From assembly GCA_964543235.1 (NCBI GenBank), contig CAZIXE010000004.1, positions 1 to 64,000 on the forward strand: a DNA stretch of 64,000 bases, written 5' to 3'. The position numbers were made by a program, and so were the translations under genes. Positions 16,683 to 25,754 of this stretch are shown here, in pieces. Positions within the stretch are counted from its first letter, which is position 1, and every line of letters begins with the position of its first letter. The stretch is from JANMMJ01 sp964543235. GTDB taxonomy: Bacteria; Pseudomonadota; Alphaproteobacteria; Rhizobiales; Aestuariivirgaceae. Under the pieces are notes generated by a model. It was not told the origin of the DNA, did no database searches, and saw nothing but the letters and a program-made list of their open reading frames with translations.

Positions 16683-18233
16683 ATGCGTAAGCCTCGGCGT
16701 GAGTTGGAGATCAAATTCGCTCTGACGGGCGAACAGTTTGAACGCATCAAAGCGCTTCCGGCACTCCGGGGCCTCGCCGCCGGCGAACCGGTACAGCAAA
16801 GCTTGCGCTCGATCTACTTTGACACGCCCGATTGCAGCCTCCATCAGCATGGCTATGCCCTGAGGCTGCGGCAGGTTGGCAAGGTCTGGCTCCAGACCGT
16901 CAAGGCCGATGCCGGGGTGCATGGCGGCGTTTCGAACCCGGTCGAGATCGAAACGGAGGCAAAGGGAAGACGGGTTCAGCTGGACCTCATCTCCGACTCC
17001 AACGTGCGGCGCGATCTGCGCAGGCTCATCGGCAACCAGCCGCCGGTGCCGGTCTTTGAGACGATTATCGAGCGAACGGTGCAGCCCCTCGCCACCGCCG
17101 GGGGCTGCGAATTTGAACTGGCCCTCGACAAGGGCATCGTCAAGGCCGGCCGGCGGTCGCTTGAAATCTGCGAAGCCGAACTGGAGCTCAAGCACGGGAC
17201 CGCCGAGGACCTTTATCAGGTGGTGACACAACTCTTTGCCGGCGAGTCCCTCACTCCGAGCGGCCAGAACAAGTCCGAGCTCGGCTACCGTCTGCGCGGC
17301 CGGACACCGGAGATCGGTCCTGTCCCCCGCAAGGCCCGGCTTCCCCTCTTGCATCGCAAGGATGCCTGCGCCTTCGCCGTGGAACAGATCTGCCGGGCGG
17401 CAGTCGGACAGATTCTTCACAACTGGCAGGTTGTTCTGGCATCAGACGATCCGGAAGGACCGCACCAGATGCGCATCGGCATACGCCGCCTGCGCAGCGC
17501 GCTCGCCGTGTTCAGGCCCTTGCTGAAGAAGAAACTGCTGCGTGACCTGGAGCAGCAGCTGCGAGAACTGGCACGTCTGATCGGAGAGCTGCGCGATGTC
17601 GACGTCATGCAGGCCGACATTGTGGGACCACTTGATGGGCGGAATGGCAAATCGCCCGATCTCGCACCGCTGCGTGAACTGCTCGAAACCCGCCGCGCCG
17701 CAGTTCGCGCCAGAGTGCGGCAGGATCTGGCTGGACCCGGCCCGACCACCCTGCAGGTGCGCCTTGCCTTGTTGCCCTCTGTGCTTGCCGATCCTGCCGG
17801 CGGGAAGCGGCGAGCGGCACTTCGCGTGCCCGTGACGAGGCTGGCGGCAGCGGCCCTGCAGAAGCGCTGGCAGAAGGTCGCAAACCGGGCCCGTCATCTC
17901 GAGGAACTGAGCGATGAGGAACGCCATGCCCTGCGCAAGGACTTGAAAACCTTGCGCTACACGGCCGAGTTCTTTGCGCCGCTGTTTGCTGCCGGCAAGG
18001 TCCGGAAGTTCATTGCGGAACTTCAGCACCTTCAGGAACTGTTTGGCTATTTGAACGATGTGGTCATGGCAGGAAGATTGGCTGAGTTGACTGGTCCGAA
18101 GTCCGAGAGCGTCGGGCTGCGGGAGGCCGTCGGTTACGTTATGGGCTGGCACAGTGCCCACGCCGAGGACGCTTGGCGAGATGCCCGCACCAGGTGGCGG
18201 GAACTCAAGAAGGCCAGGCGGTTCTGGCAATGA
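16683..18233 (+). CDS. CYTH and CHAD domain-containing protein
   Basis: A 516-residue protein with an N-terminal CYTH domain (about 1-205), marked by ELEIKF (the ExExK triphosphate-binding signature) and alternating basic/acidic strands. A C-terminal CHAD helical domain (about 225-510) is rich in conserved His and Arg, such as GPHQMRIGIRRLRSAL and LRKDLKTLRYTAEFF. CYTH proteins hydrolyse inorganic triphosphate and CHAD domains bind polyphosphate, so a role in polyphosphate metabolism is likely. It appears to be monocistronic. Confidence 0.92.
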   Translation: MRKPRRELEIKFALTGEQFERIKALPALRGLAAGEPVQQSLRSIYFDTPDCSLHQHGYALRLRQVGKVWLQTVKADAGVHGGVSNPVEIETEAKGRRVQLDLISDSNVRRDLRRLIGNQPPVPVFETIIERTVQPLATAGGCEFELALDKGIVKAGRRSLEICEAELELKHGTAEDLYQVVTQLFAGESLTPSGQNKSELGYRLRGRTPEIGPVPRKARLPLLHRKDACAFAVEQICRAAVGQILHNWQVVLASDDPEGPHQMRIGIRRLRSALAVFRPLLKKKLLRDLEQQLRELARLIGELRDVDVMQADIVGPLDGRNGKSPDLAPLRELLETRRAAVRARVRQDLAGPGPTTLQVRLALLPSVLADPAGGKRRAALRVPVTRLAAAALQKRWQKVANRARHLEELSDEERHALRKDLKTLRYTAEFFAPLFAAGKVRKFIAELQHLQELFGYLNDVVMAGRLAELTGPKSESVGLREAVGYVMGWHSAHAEDAWRDARTRWRELKKARRFWQ

Positions 18234-18287
18234 AGGGGAGAAACTTGCCAGGCTTCAGGAAAAGGCGCTTAGTGTCACGTCGTTGAC

Positions 18288-18313
18288 ATGAGGCAAGAAA
18301 ACCTGCGCCTCAT
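18288..18313. other. short inverted repeat upstream of a small gene
   Basis: ATGAGGC and GCCTCAT separated by 12 bases, 33 bases before the small gene at 18346 and overlapping a TTGACA hexamer at 18283-18288. It could be an operator; no good -10 box is spaced from that hexamer. Confidence 0.3.
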
Positions 18314-18345
18314 GGACAATCGCGTCTCACAGGAAGGAGACAGTC

Positions 18346-18636
18346 ATGCATGCGGTCATCAGAAGTTACACAGGGCCAGGGGCCAAACAGCTTTTTGACC
18401 TGTTGGAACAGAAGAAAGCCGATGTGGAGGGCGTCATCCGCAGCGTCAAAGGCTTCGTTGGTTACACTCTCATGCACACCGGCGATGGCGGCGTATCGGT
18501 TACTGTCTGCCAGGACAAGGCCGGCACCGACGAAAGCCTGAACGTGGCGCGCAATTGGATCAAGGCCAATGCCTCACACATCGCCGCCGGAGCTCCCGCG
18601 GTGATGGAAGGTGCGGTGATCCTGCAGCTGAGATAG
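18346..18636 (+). CDS. small hypothetical protein, possible dimeric alpha/beta-barrel
   Basis: A 96-residue soluble protein with a clear AGGAAGGAG ribosome site. The pattern HAVIRSYTGPGAKQLFDLL, then GFVGYTLMHTGDGGVSVTVCQD, then a helix and a last strand resembles the antibiotic-biosynthesis-monooxygenase/EthD-like ferredoxin fold. I do not recognise the family with certainty. It ends 13 bases before the converging MttB copy B gene. Confidence 0.6.
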   Translation: MHAVIRSYTGPGAKQLFDLLEQKKADVEGVIRSVKGFVGYTLMHTGDGGVSVTVCQDKAGTDESLNVARNWIKANASHIAAGAPAVMEGAVILQLR

Positions 18637-18649
18637 GCGCAAACCGCCC

Positions 18650-20200
18650 TCAGGCAACGCTGTCGGGCAGCTTCTCCTTGCGCTTCGCCATGAAGGCCTG
18701 CAGCGCCTCGTCAAGAGCGGGATCGAGAACTGGCGCTTCGTACTCGCGAAGCATGCGCTTCCACTGCTCGTTGGCGCGCTGGGCCGCATCCTTGCCGCCT
18801 TCCGCCTGCCACTGCTCGTAGGGCCGGTTGTCGGCGACCTGCGACCGCCAGAAGGCCGTTTCGAAATTGGCCTGTGTGTGCGCGCAGCCGAGAAAGTGCG
18901 ATCCCGGTCCCACTTCTGCAATGGCATCGAGTGCCTGTCCGTTTTCCGAGAAGTCGACGCCTTCGGCAAAACGCTGGAACATCGACAGCTGATCGGCATC
19001 GATTACGAACTTCTCGTAACCTGAAGCAAGGCCGCCTTCCAGCCATCCCGCCGAATGCAGGCAGAAGTTCACGCCACCGAGAAGTGTCGGCCACAGCGTA
19101 TTGGCGCTTTCATGCGCAGCCTGCGCATCGGGAAGCTTTGAGGCGCACAAGCCCCCGCCGGAGCGAAACGGCACGCCGAGCCGCCGCGCCAGCTGGGCTG
19201 CCCCGAACAGCACATGGGCGGGCTCAGGCGTGCCGAACGTTGGTGCTCCGGACAGCATGGAAATGGACGAGGCGAAGGTCCCGAACACGACGGGCGCGCC
19301 GGGGCGGCACATCTGGGCGAAAGCCATGCCGACCGAGGCCTCGGCGAGGATTTGCGTGAGCGTGCCCACGGCGGTAACCGCCGACATGGCTCCCGACAGG
19401 ATGAACGGCGAGATCACCGTGGCTTGATTGTTGCGGGCATAGACCTTGAGTGCACCGACCATTGTCCCGTCGAAGACGAGTGGCGAATTGGCGTTGATCA
19501 GGTTGATGGTTACACAGTTCTGGTCGACGAAATCGGCCCCGAACACCATCTTGGCCATGTCGACCGTGTCCTGGGCTCGCTCTGGCGCCGTGACCGATCC
19601 CATGAAGGGTTTGTCGGAATAGCGGATGTGGCTGTAGACCATATCGAGATGCCGCTTCGACACCGGAATGTCGACGGGCTCGCACACTGTGCCGCCGGAA
19701 TGGTGGATCGACGGCGACATGTAGGCGAGCTTCACGAAGTTCCGGAAATCCTCGATGGTGGCATAGCGGCGGCCCTCGTCGAGGTTGTGGATGAATGGAG
19801 GCCCATAGACCGGCGCGAACACCGTATTCTTGCCGCCGACCGTGACATTGTTGGCCGGATTGCGCGCATACTGCGTGAATTCGCGCGGCGCCGTCTTGAG
19901 CAGCGACCGCACCAGCCCCTTGGGAAACCGCACCCGGTCGCCTCTGACATCGGCGCCGGCATCCTTCCACATGGCAAGCGCTTCGCCATCGTCGCGGAAA
20001 TCGATGCCGATCTCCTGCAGCACCTTGTCGGCATTGGCTTCGATCAGGGCCAACTGGTCGTCGCTGAACGGCTCGTAGAGCGGCACCTGCCGCCGAATGA
20101 ACCCCGACTGTTTGACGGCCGAGGATGTTCGGGCCGCCCGGCGGGCTTCAGCGCCACCGCGCGCACGGCGGCCGGTGGCGGCGGGTTGGACGTCAGACAT
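18650..20200 (-). CDS. trimethylamine methyltransferase (MttB) family protein, non-pyrrolysine, copy B
   Basis: A 516-residue MttB-superfamily protein, clearly related to the protein at 5208-6761 (shared MCRPGAPVVFG, HSAGWLEGGL, GYEKFVIDAD and VGPGSHFLG) but diverged. There is no in-frame TAG. The first 30 or so residues are Arg/Ala-rich and probably disordered. No corrinoid protein gene is near. It is followed in the same direction by nothing, and preceded on the same strand by a cytochrome P450 98 bases away. Substrate unknown; a methylated quaternary amine is the family expectation. Confidence 0.85.
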   Translation of the reverse strand: MSDVQPAATGRRARGGAEARRAARTSSAVKQSGFIRRQVPLYEPFSDDQLALIEANADKVLQEIGIDFRDDGEALAMWKDAGADVRGDRVRFPKGLVRSLLKTAPREFTQYARNPANNVTVGGKNTVFAPVYGPPFIHNLDEGRRYATIEDFRNFVKLAYMSPSIHHSGGTVCEPVDIPVSKRHLDMVYSHIRYSDKPFMGSVTAPERAQDTVDMAKMVFGADFVDQNCVTINLINANSPLVFDGTMVGALKVYARNNQATVISPFILSGAMSAVTAVGTLTQILAEASVGMAFAQMCRPGAPVVFGTFASSISMLSGAPTFGTPEPAHVLFGAAQLARRLGVPFRSGGGLCASKLPDAQAAHESANTLWPTLLGGVNFCLHSAGWLEGGLASGYEKFVIDADQLSMFQRFAEGVDFSENGQALDAIAEVGPGSHFLGCAHTQANFETAFWRSQVADNRPYEQWQAEGGKDAAQRANEQWKRMLREYEAPVLDPALDEALQAFMAKRKEKLPDSVA

Positions 20201-20298
20201 TGCAGACCCGTTGAGATGATTTCACCTGGTCCGTTGTTTACGCTCACCGGCAGGTGGGGGCAGGGCGGAAACGTCAGCCCATGGCGCGGATGCGACGC

Positions 20299-21504
20299 CT
20301 AGAAGCTGACTTTGAGTTCATCGAGGCCATGGAAATGATAGCTGTCCTTGTATTGCGGCGGCCCCGCGAGCTTGAGCCGCGGCAGTCGTTGGAACAGGAT
20401 CGGCAATGCCAATTCCAGTTCCAGCCGGGCCAAAGGTGCGCCGACGCAGAAATGAATTCCCGCCCCGAAGCTCACATGTGGATTTGGTGAACGCTTGGGC
20501 TCGAAGCGCTGAGGTTCAGAAAAGCACGCCGGGTCACGGTTGGCGGCGCCGAGCAGCAGCCCCACGACGTCTCCCTTCCTGAGTGTGACGCCCTTGTAGT
20601 CGATGTCTTGCAGCGCATAGCGCGTGAACAGATGAAGCGGCGCATCGAATCGGAGGACTTCCTCGATCAGCATCGCGTCGGGACTGGCCGTCAGTCCGCA
20701 TTCGAGCAAGGCCTTAACGCCGTTGCCGATGGCGTGCACGGTCGCCTCATGGCCGGCGTTGAGAAGCAGGATGGCGGTGGTAATCAGCTCGTCTTCGCTG
20801 AGTTTTCGGCCTTGCTCTTCAGCGCGGATAAGCTCGGAAAGCAGATCCGCGCCGGGATTGCGGCGCCGCGCGCGGACGTAACCCCGCATGTAGTCTGAAA
20901 AGGCGATCGTTGCGCGGACTGCGGCGTCCTCGATCGCCCGGTCACGCCGCGCCTGGTACATCGCCACCATGTCATGCGACCAGGCGAGGAACTGCTCGCC
21001 CATGTCGCGCGGCACTCCCAGGAGATCGCAGATAACGATCACCGGTATCGGCGTGGCATAGCGCCCAAGCAGATCGGTTTCGCCCTCTTTTTCAAAGGAA
21101 TCGATTAACTCATTGCAAAGATTCGCGATTTGGGGCCGCAGCCGCTCTACCTGGCGGGACAGGAAGGCGCGGTTGACAAGGCCGCGGAGCCGTGTGTGGA
21201 CAGGCGGCTCGAGTTCGAGCAGCGAGTGCGACTCAAAGGCATGGAAGGGGTCGAGATGCTCGGGTGTCCTGGGCCAGCCTAACTCCTCGCGGGTGGCAAC
21301 ATGCAGGATCTGTCGGCCGAACCGCCGGTCTCGCAGCAGCGCGTTGACGTCTTCATGCGCGGCAAAGCACCAGTGGCCATACTCCTCCCAGCGGAATATC
21401 GGGCAGCGTTCATGCAGCACCGCATAGGAGGGATAGGGGTTGTTGAAGAAGGTGGGATCGCGCGGATCGAGGAAAACGGAACGGCGTTTGGCGTCGATGT
21501 GCAT
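20299..21504 (-). CDS. cytochrome P450
   Basis: A soluble bacterial P450 of 401 residues. The I-helix motif AGHEAT (about 250-255), the K-helix ExxR (Glu282, Arg285) and the haem loop FGAGIHFCVG with ligand Cys353 are intact. I chose the ATG at 21504 because the AGGAAG site is 9 bases from it; an ATG at 21513 follows that site too closely. No ferredoxin or ferredoxin reductase adjoins it. It shares strand and possibly transcript with MttB copy B, hinting that a methylated amine or its skeleton could be the substrate, but the sequence does not show this. Confidence 0.92.
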   Translation of the reverse strand: MHIDAKRRSVFLDPRDPTFFNNPYPSYAVLHERCPIFRWEEYGHWCFAAHEDVNALLRDRRFGRQILHVATREELGWPRTPEHLDPFHAFESHSLLELEPPVHTRLRGLVNRAFLSRQVERLRPQIANLCNELIDSFEKEGETDLLGRYATPIPVIVICDLLGVPRDMGEQFLAWSHDMVAMYQARRDRAIEDAAVRATIAFSDYMRGYVRARRRNPGADLLSELIRAEEQGRKLSEDELITTAILLLNAGHEATVHAIGNGVKALLECGLTASPDAMLIEEVLRFDAPLHLFTRYALQDIDYKGVTLRKGDVVGLLLGAANRDPACFSEPQRFEPKRSPNPHVSFGAGIHFCVGAPLARLELELALPILFQRLPRLKLAGPPQYKDSYHFHGLDELKVSF

Positions 21505-21883
21505 GGCAGCCATCTTCCTGCGATTTCGCTCCCGGGGGCAAGGCCTGCAACGAAGAGACTGGTGGCGAACAGCGCTATGGCCGTGTCTAACGGACGGAAA
21601 CGAGCGTGAACCTACTGCCGCCAGTCACATGGCCGCGGCCCATGTTTCCGCCGCATTCAGTCTCGTCTCGCCGGTCAATGCAGGGCTGGCTGTGCGTTAT
21701 GTCTGGCTCAATCCGTCGAAAAATGCACCACGCATTGCCGCTTTTGCGGCGTTCTCATGGGTGGCGGTCGCCGGTGCGTGAGCCGGCCATCTTGAATTCC
21801 GGTTGTTAGCAGCCTGCATGTTTGCCACTTTCTTCTGCAATGGCATTCTCTTCGGCAACAGCAACGCACGGGTGACGGAGCCG
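21505..21883. other. intergenic region between P450 and DUF1194 genes
   Basis: About 380 bases with divergent promoters expected for the P450 and the second DUF1194 gene. Several short reading frames cross it, but none resembles a protein I know or has a convincing ribosome site. I see no strong hairpin, repeat or tRNA. Confidence 0.5.
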
Positions 21884-22609
21884 ATGGGCAGGATTGCGGG
21901 CATGGCGGCCGTGATTGGCGCTCCGGCAATGGCACTGGCAATGCTGCTCTTGGCCGCGCCGGCGGGCAGCCAGGAAACCGTCGATCTCAAGCTGGTGCTG
22001 GCGGTCGATGCCTCGGGCAGCGTTGACACGCAGGAGTATGATTTGCAGCTAAGTGGGATCGCCATGGCTCTTCGCGATCCGGCCGTGCTCAAGGCGATCG
22101 CCGCTGGCCGCAACGGGCGCATAGCCATCAATGTCGTCACATGGGCAGAGCATCAGGTCCCGAAGGTGGCGCTCGGTTGGCACATTGTTGCCAATGCCGC
22201 AGATGCTGGAAACCTGGCCGCGGCGATTGAGAACATGGGCCGCACCGCCAATGGCGCCACCGGCATGGGCGAGGGCCTCGCCGCCGCGCTTCGCCTGCTC
22301 GAAGACCCCGCCATCATGGCGCCGCGCGAAGTGGTCGATATCTCGGGCGACGGTGCCGAAACGCCGGCCCGCGACTATGTGGTACTGATGCCCCAGGCAA
22401 GGTCCATGGCGATGGCCCGCGGCGTCACCGTGAATGGCTTGGCAATTCTCGGCAGCGAAATGGGCCTCGCCGAGTGGTATCAGGCCAATGTCCTGACCGG
22501 CCGCGACAGTTTCCTCGAGATCGCAACCGGCTACGAGAGCGTCGCGAAGGCCATGAAACGCAAGCTTCTTCGCGAGATCGAACCTCTGCCGCGCCTGTCT
22601 CAGCGCTGA
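21884..22609 (+). CDS. DUF1194 protein, secreted von Willebrand factor A-like, second copy
   Basis: A 241-residue exported vWA-like protein, homologous along its length to the one at 3549-4259 (for example VDLKLVLAVDASGSVDTQEYDLQ against VDLALVLAVDCSFSVDSREF). MIDAS-like residues are DASGS, Thr in GATGMG, and Asp in DISGDG. The signal peptide ends near AGSQE. I prefer the ATG at 21884, which gives a clean signal peptide after ACGGAG; an ATG at 21803 would add 27 residues. Its 3' end overlaps the convergent ATPase gene by 10 bases. It lies near an MttB gene, as the first copy does. Confidence 0.83.
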   Translation: MGRIAGMAAVIGAPAMALAMLLLAAPAGSQETVDLKLVLAVDASGSVDTQEYDLQLSGIAMALRDPAVLKAIAAGRNGRIAINVVTWAEHQVPKVALGWHIVANAADAGNLAAAIENMGRTANGATGMGEGLAAALRLLEDPAIMAPREVVDISGDGAETPARDYVVLMPQARSMAMARGVTVNGLAILGSEMGLAEWYQANVLTGRDSFLEIATGYESVAKAMKRKLLREIEPLPRLSQR

Positions 22610-24795
22610 CCTGGTCTCGCCTTCGCGCGCTTGCCCGGCCTTCTCTTCGCTGCTCCCGCCTTCTTCGGCGTCGCTTTGCGGACCATGCGTCCGTCCGGGG
22701 CACCTCTTGCTGCGCCCCGCTCGCCGCCCTTTGCCCGCGCCAGCTGGATTACCGGCTCCATCGCGCGCAGGACGTCATCACTGAGGTGACACATGATGCT
22801 ATGCCCCGGCGCCAGCTGCTTAACCGGCGGCAGCTCGGTTTCGCAGATCGCACCAATTTTGCGCGGGCAGCGCGTTTGAAACGGGCAGCCCGGCGGCGGG
22901 TTCATAGGCGAGGGCAGTTCACCCCTGAGCACGATATGCTTCTTCTGCACCGATGTGTCGGCAATCGGCACCGCCGACAGCAGCGCTTCCGTGTAAGGGT
23001 GATAGGGTGGCGAGAACACCTGCTCCGTCGTGCCCTGTTCCATGATCCGGCCGAGATACATGACCACGATCCGGTCGGCGAGATAGCGCACCACCGAGAG
23101 ATCATGGCTGATGAAGACCATGGTCGTGCGTTTCTTCCGCTGAATGTCGGTGAGAAGGCCGGTCACCGCCGCCTGCACCGAGACGTCGAGTGCCGAGACC
23201 GGCTCATCCGCCACCACCAGGGACGCGTTGCCGCCGAAGGCCCGGGCGATGCCGATGCGCTGCTTCTGCCCGCCGGAGAGCTGCCGCGGCTTGCGGTAGG
23301 CGAACTCGCGCGGCAGCTTCACCATGTCGAGGAGTTCGAAGGTCTTCTGCTCGATCTCCTCGCGGCTCTTGGCGACTCCGAACTTCTTGAGCACCCGGCC
23401 GATCTGCGCGCCGACCGAATGGCTGGGATTGAGTGTCTCAAACGGGTTCTGGAAGACGATCTGCAGGCTGGAAATCAGCCCTGGCGGCCGTTCCTTGACC
23501 GCCAGCTTGCCGACGTCGAGACCGTTGACCAGCACTTCACCGCCCGTCGATTTCTCGAGCCCCATCAGCACTTTGGCGAATGTCGACTTGCCGCAGCCCG
23601 ACTCCCCGACAATCGCCACGGTCTCCGCCTCGCGGGCCTCGAAATCGAGCTTCTCGTTGGCTTTGACGTATTTGATGCCACCGCCCGATATCAGCGCCGC
23701 CAGCGAGTTGTCGCGGATCTCGTAGTATTTCTTCATGTCATGGATCTGCAGCACCGGTTTGCCGGGCTGCATCGGCTCGCTGGCTGTGCCCTTGGGTGCA
23801 TGTTTCGCCCAGTCGATCTCGCCATACCGTTTGCAGCGCACCTCATGGCCGGCATCGCCGGTGACCGGCTCCATGTGCTGCGGCAGATCGCAGACGCCAG
23901 CCGTGAAGAACGAACAGCGCGGTCCGAAGGTGCAGCCCTTGGGCCGGTCGCGGGGCAGCGGCAGCTGCCCGGGGATGGCCACCAGCGGATGCGCGAAACG
24001 GTCTGTGCCGGGCAGCGGGATCGATGAGAACAGGCCGCGGGTATAAGGGTGGCGCATGTGGTCGAACACCTGCTTGACCGACCCGAGTTCCACCGACTGT
24101 CCCGAATACATCACGCAGATGCGGTCGCAGGTCTCGAGGATCAGCCCGAGATTGTGCGATATGTAGATCATCGACGTGCCGAAGCGCTTCGAGATGTCCT
24201 TGATGAGTTCGACCACACCTGCCTCGACCGTGACATCCAGTGCCGTGGTCGGCTCATCGAGCAGCAGGAGCTTCGGATTGGACAGGAGCGCCATGGCAAT
24301 GACGACGCGCTGCTGCTGCCCTCCCGACAGCTGGTGCGGATAGGAACTCATGATCCGGTCGGGATCCGGCAGCCGCACCGCATCCAGAATTTCCCGGGCA
24401 CGCTTGATGGCAGCCGCCTCGTCAATCCCTTCATGCACCATGGGGACCTCGATGAGTTGGTCCCGCACCAGCATCGACGGGTTGAGCGAGGCCATCGGCT
24501 CTTGGTACACCATGGCGATCTGCGACCCACGGATCTGCCGCAATTCCTCATCCGTCATGTTGCGTAGGTCGCGGCCCATGAAGCGGATCTCACCGCTCGT
24601 GACCGCGCCGTTCTTGCCCATGTACTGCATGATGGCCAGCGCCACCGTCGACTTGCCGCAGCCCGATTCTCCGACAATGCCGACCGCTTCGCCCGCACCG
24701 ACCGTCAGGTTGAAGTCATAGACGGCCGGAACCTCGCCCGCCCGCGTGTAGTAGGAGATCGACACATCCTTGCATTCGAGTACGGGGGTGGTCAT
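22600..24795 (-). CDS. dipeptide/oligopeptide ABC transporter ATP-binding protein, DppD-DppF fusion
   Basis: A 731-residue protein with two complete ABC ATPase domains, corresponding to DppD (about 1-330) fused to DppF (about 350-660). Each has Walker A GESGCGKST, signature LSGGQ and Walker B with DEP, and each ends with the oligopeptide-type C-terminal region that carries a Cys-rich GCxFxxRC-like segment. The last 40 or so residues form an unusual Lys/Arg/Ala/Pro-rich tail. It is the third gene of an operon with two permeases, 3 bases after the second. Substrate could be peptides or other small molecules; the family-5 binding protein at 12136 is a possible partner. Confidence 0.93.
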   Translation of the reverse strand: MTTPVLECKDVSISYYTRAGEVPAVYDFNLTVGAGEAVGIVGESGCGKSTVALAIMQYMGKNGAVTSGEIRFMGRDLRNMTDEELRQIRGSQIAMVYQEPMASLNPSMLVRDQLIEVPMVHEGIDEAAAIKRAREILDAVRLPDPDRIMSSYPHQLSGGQQQRVVIAMALLSNPKLLLLDEPTTALDVTVEAGVVELIKDISKRFGTSMIYISHNLGLILETCDRICVMYSGQSVELGSVKQVFDHMRHPYTRGLFSSIPLPGTDRFAHPLVAIPGQLPLPRDRPKGCTFGPRCSFFTAGVCDLPQHMEPVTGDAGHEVRCKRYGEIDWAKHAPKGTASEPMQPGKPVLQIHDMKKYYEIRDNSLAALISGGGIKYVKANEKLDFEAREAETVAIVGESGCGKSTFAKVLMGLEKSTGGEVLVNGLDVGKLAVKERPPGLISSLQIVFQNPFETLNPSHSVGAQIGRVLKKFGVAKSREEIEQKTFELLDMVKLPREFAYRKPRQLSGGQKQRIGIARAFGGNASLVVADEPVSALDVSVQAAVTGLLTDIQRKKRTTMVFISHDLSVVRYLADRIVVMYLGRIMEQGTTEQVFSPPYHPYTEALLSAVPIADTSVQKKHIVLRGELPSPMNPPPGCPFQTRCPRKIGAICETELPPVKQLAPGHSIMCHLSDDVLRAMEPVIQLARAKGGERGAARGAPDGRMVRKATPKKAGAAKRRPGKRAKARPGQR

Positions 24796-24798
24796 GTC

Positions 24799-25743
24799 TC
24801 AATCCCTCAGCGAGATTTCACGGAGCCCGTCGGCCAGGAGATTGAGCCCGAGCACCAGCGAGGAGATGGCGATGGCCGGCCAGATCATGGCATTTCCGGC
24901 CATGGCGCCGTAGCCACGCACTTCCGAGATCATTTTGCCCCAGTCGGGATCGGGCGGCGGCAGGCCGAGGCCGAGAAAGCCCAGGGCGGCGATGGCGATC
25001 GTCACGTAGCCAAGCCTGAGGCAGGCATCGACAATGAGGGGTCCCCGTGCATTGGGCAGGAGTTCGACGATCATGATGTAGAGCGGGCTCTCGCCGCGGA
25101 CTTCCGCAGCCGCAACATAGTCGCGCGTCTTGAGATCCAGCACGATGCCGCGCACGATGCGCGCCACCTGCGGCGCGGTCGCGAACATGATGGCAAGCAC
25201 GATGGTGAGTCCCTTGACCCACACCGCCTCGAATCCCTGCGCGGCCAGCCAGGAGCCAAGCGGCGACTGCGGGCCGAGCTGCGACAGGATCACGATGTAG
25301 AGGACCATCTGGGGGAAGGCGAGGAAGATGTTGCCGATGAATGACAGGATTTCGTCCCACCAGCCACCCCGGTAGCCGGCGGCGACGCCCATCAGCATGC
25401 CGACGATGTATGCAACCGCGGTCGCGAACACCGACCAGAACAGCACCAGACGCGAGCCGAAGATCAGCCGCGACAGGATATCCCGCCCCTTGTCATCGGT
25501 ACCGAGCCAGTAGGTGCCGCCATCCGGGGCAGGCGAGAACCAGGGCCGCAACAGGTCGGGTGCCGACTGCGCGAGGGGATCGCGGATGGGCAGGAGGTCG
25601 GCGAAGATTGCCATGAACACCCAGAACAGCACCAGGACCGCGCCGAACATGCCGATAGGTGACTCGCGCAGGAGCCCGATCGTCCTCGCGAAACGCGATA
25701 GCCCGCTGGCTCGTTTGGGGATGGCGCTGGCGGTGTCGGTCAT
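24799..25743 (-). CDS. ABC transporter permease, DppC-type
   Basis: A 314-residue inner-membrane permease with an N-terminal hydrophobic segment near 33-53, then the family loop with GTDDKGRDILSRLIFGSR and about five further segments. The EAA-like cytoplasmic loop is AAAEVRGESPLYIMIVELLPNARGPLI. It starts 11 bases after the DppB-type gene and ends 3 bases before the fused ATPase, so the three are one operon. Confidence 0.92.
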   Translation of the reverse strand: MTDTASAIPKRASGLSRFARTIGLLRESPIGMFGAVLVLFWVFMAIFADLLPIRDPLAQSAPDLLRPWFSPAPDGGTYWLGTDDKGRDILSRLIFGSRLVLFWSVFATAVAYIVGMLMGVAAGYRGGWWDEILSFIGNIFLAFPQMVLYIVILSQLGPQSPLGSWLAAQGFEAVWVKGLTIVLAIMFATAPQVARIVRGIVLDLKTRDYVAAAEVRGESPLYIMIVELLPNARGPLIVDACLRLGYVTIAIAALGFLGLGLPPPDPDWGKMISEVRGYGAMAGNAMIWPAIAISSLVLGLNLLADGLREISLRD

Positions 25744-25754
25744 GGTGTGCCGTC

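Noticed and set aside
5208..20200. Possibility of pyrrolysine (amber read-through) in the MttB-type genes
   Set aside because: Both frames are uninterrupted at normal length, with no in-frame TAG.
20201..20298. A fourth LysR operator before MttB copy B (GGTGAGCGTAAAC on the minus strand)
   Set aside because: Only one half-site resembles sites A-C; the partner arm is missing.
22474..24027. Long plus-strand reading frame (517 codons) opposite the fused Dpp ATPase
   Set aside because: It is antisense to a gene with clear ABC motifs, is Arg/His/Leu-rich as GC-rich shadows are, and resembles no family.
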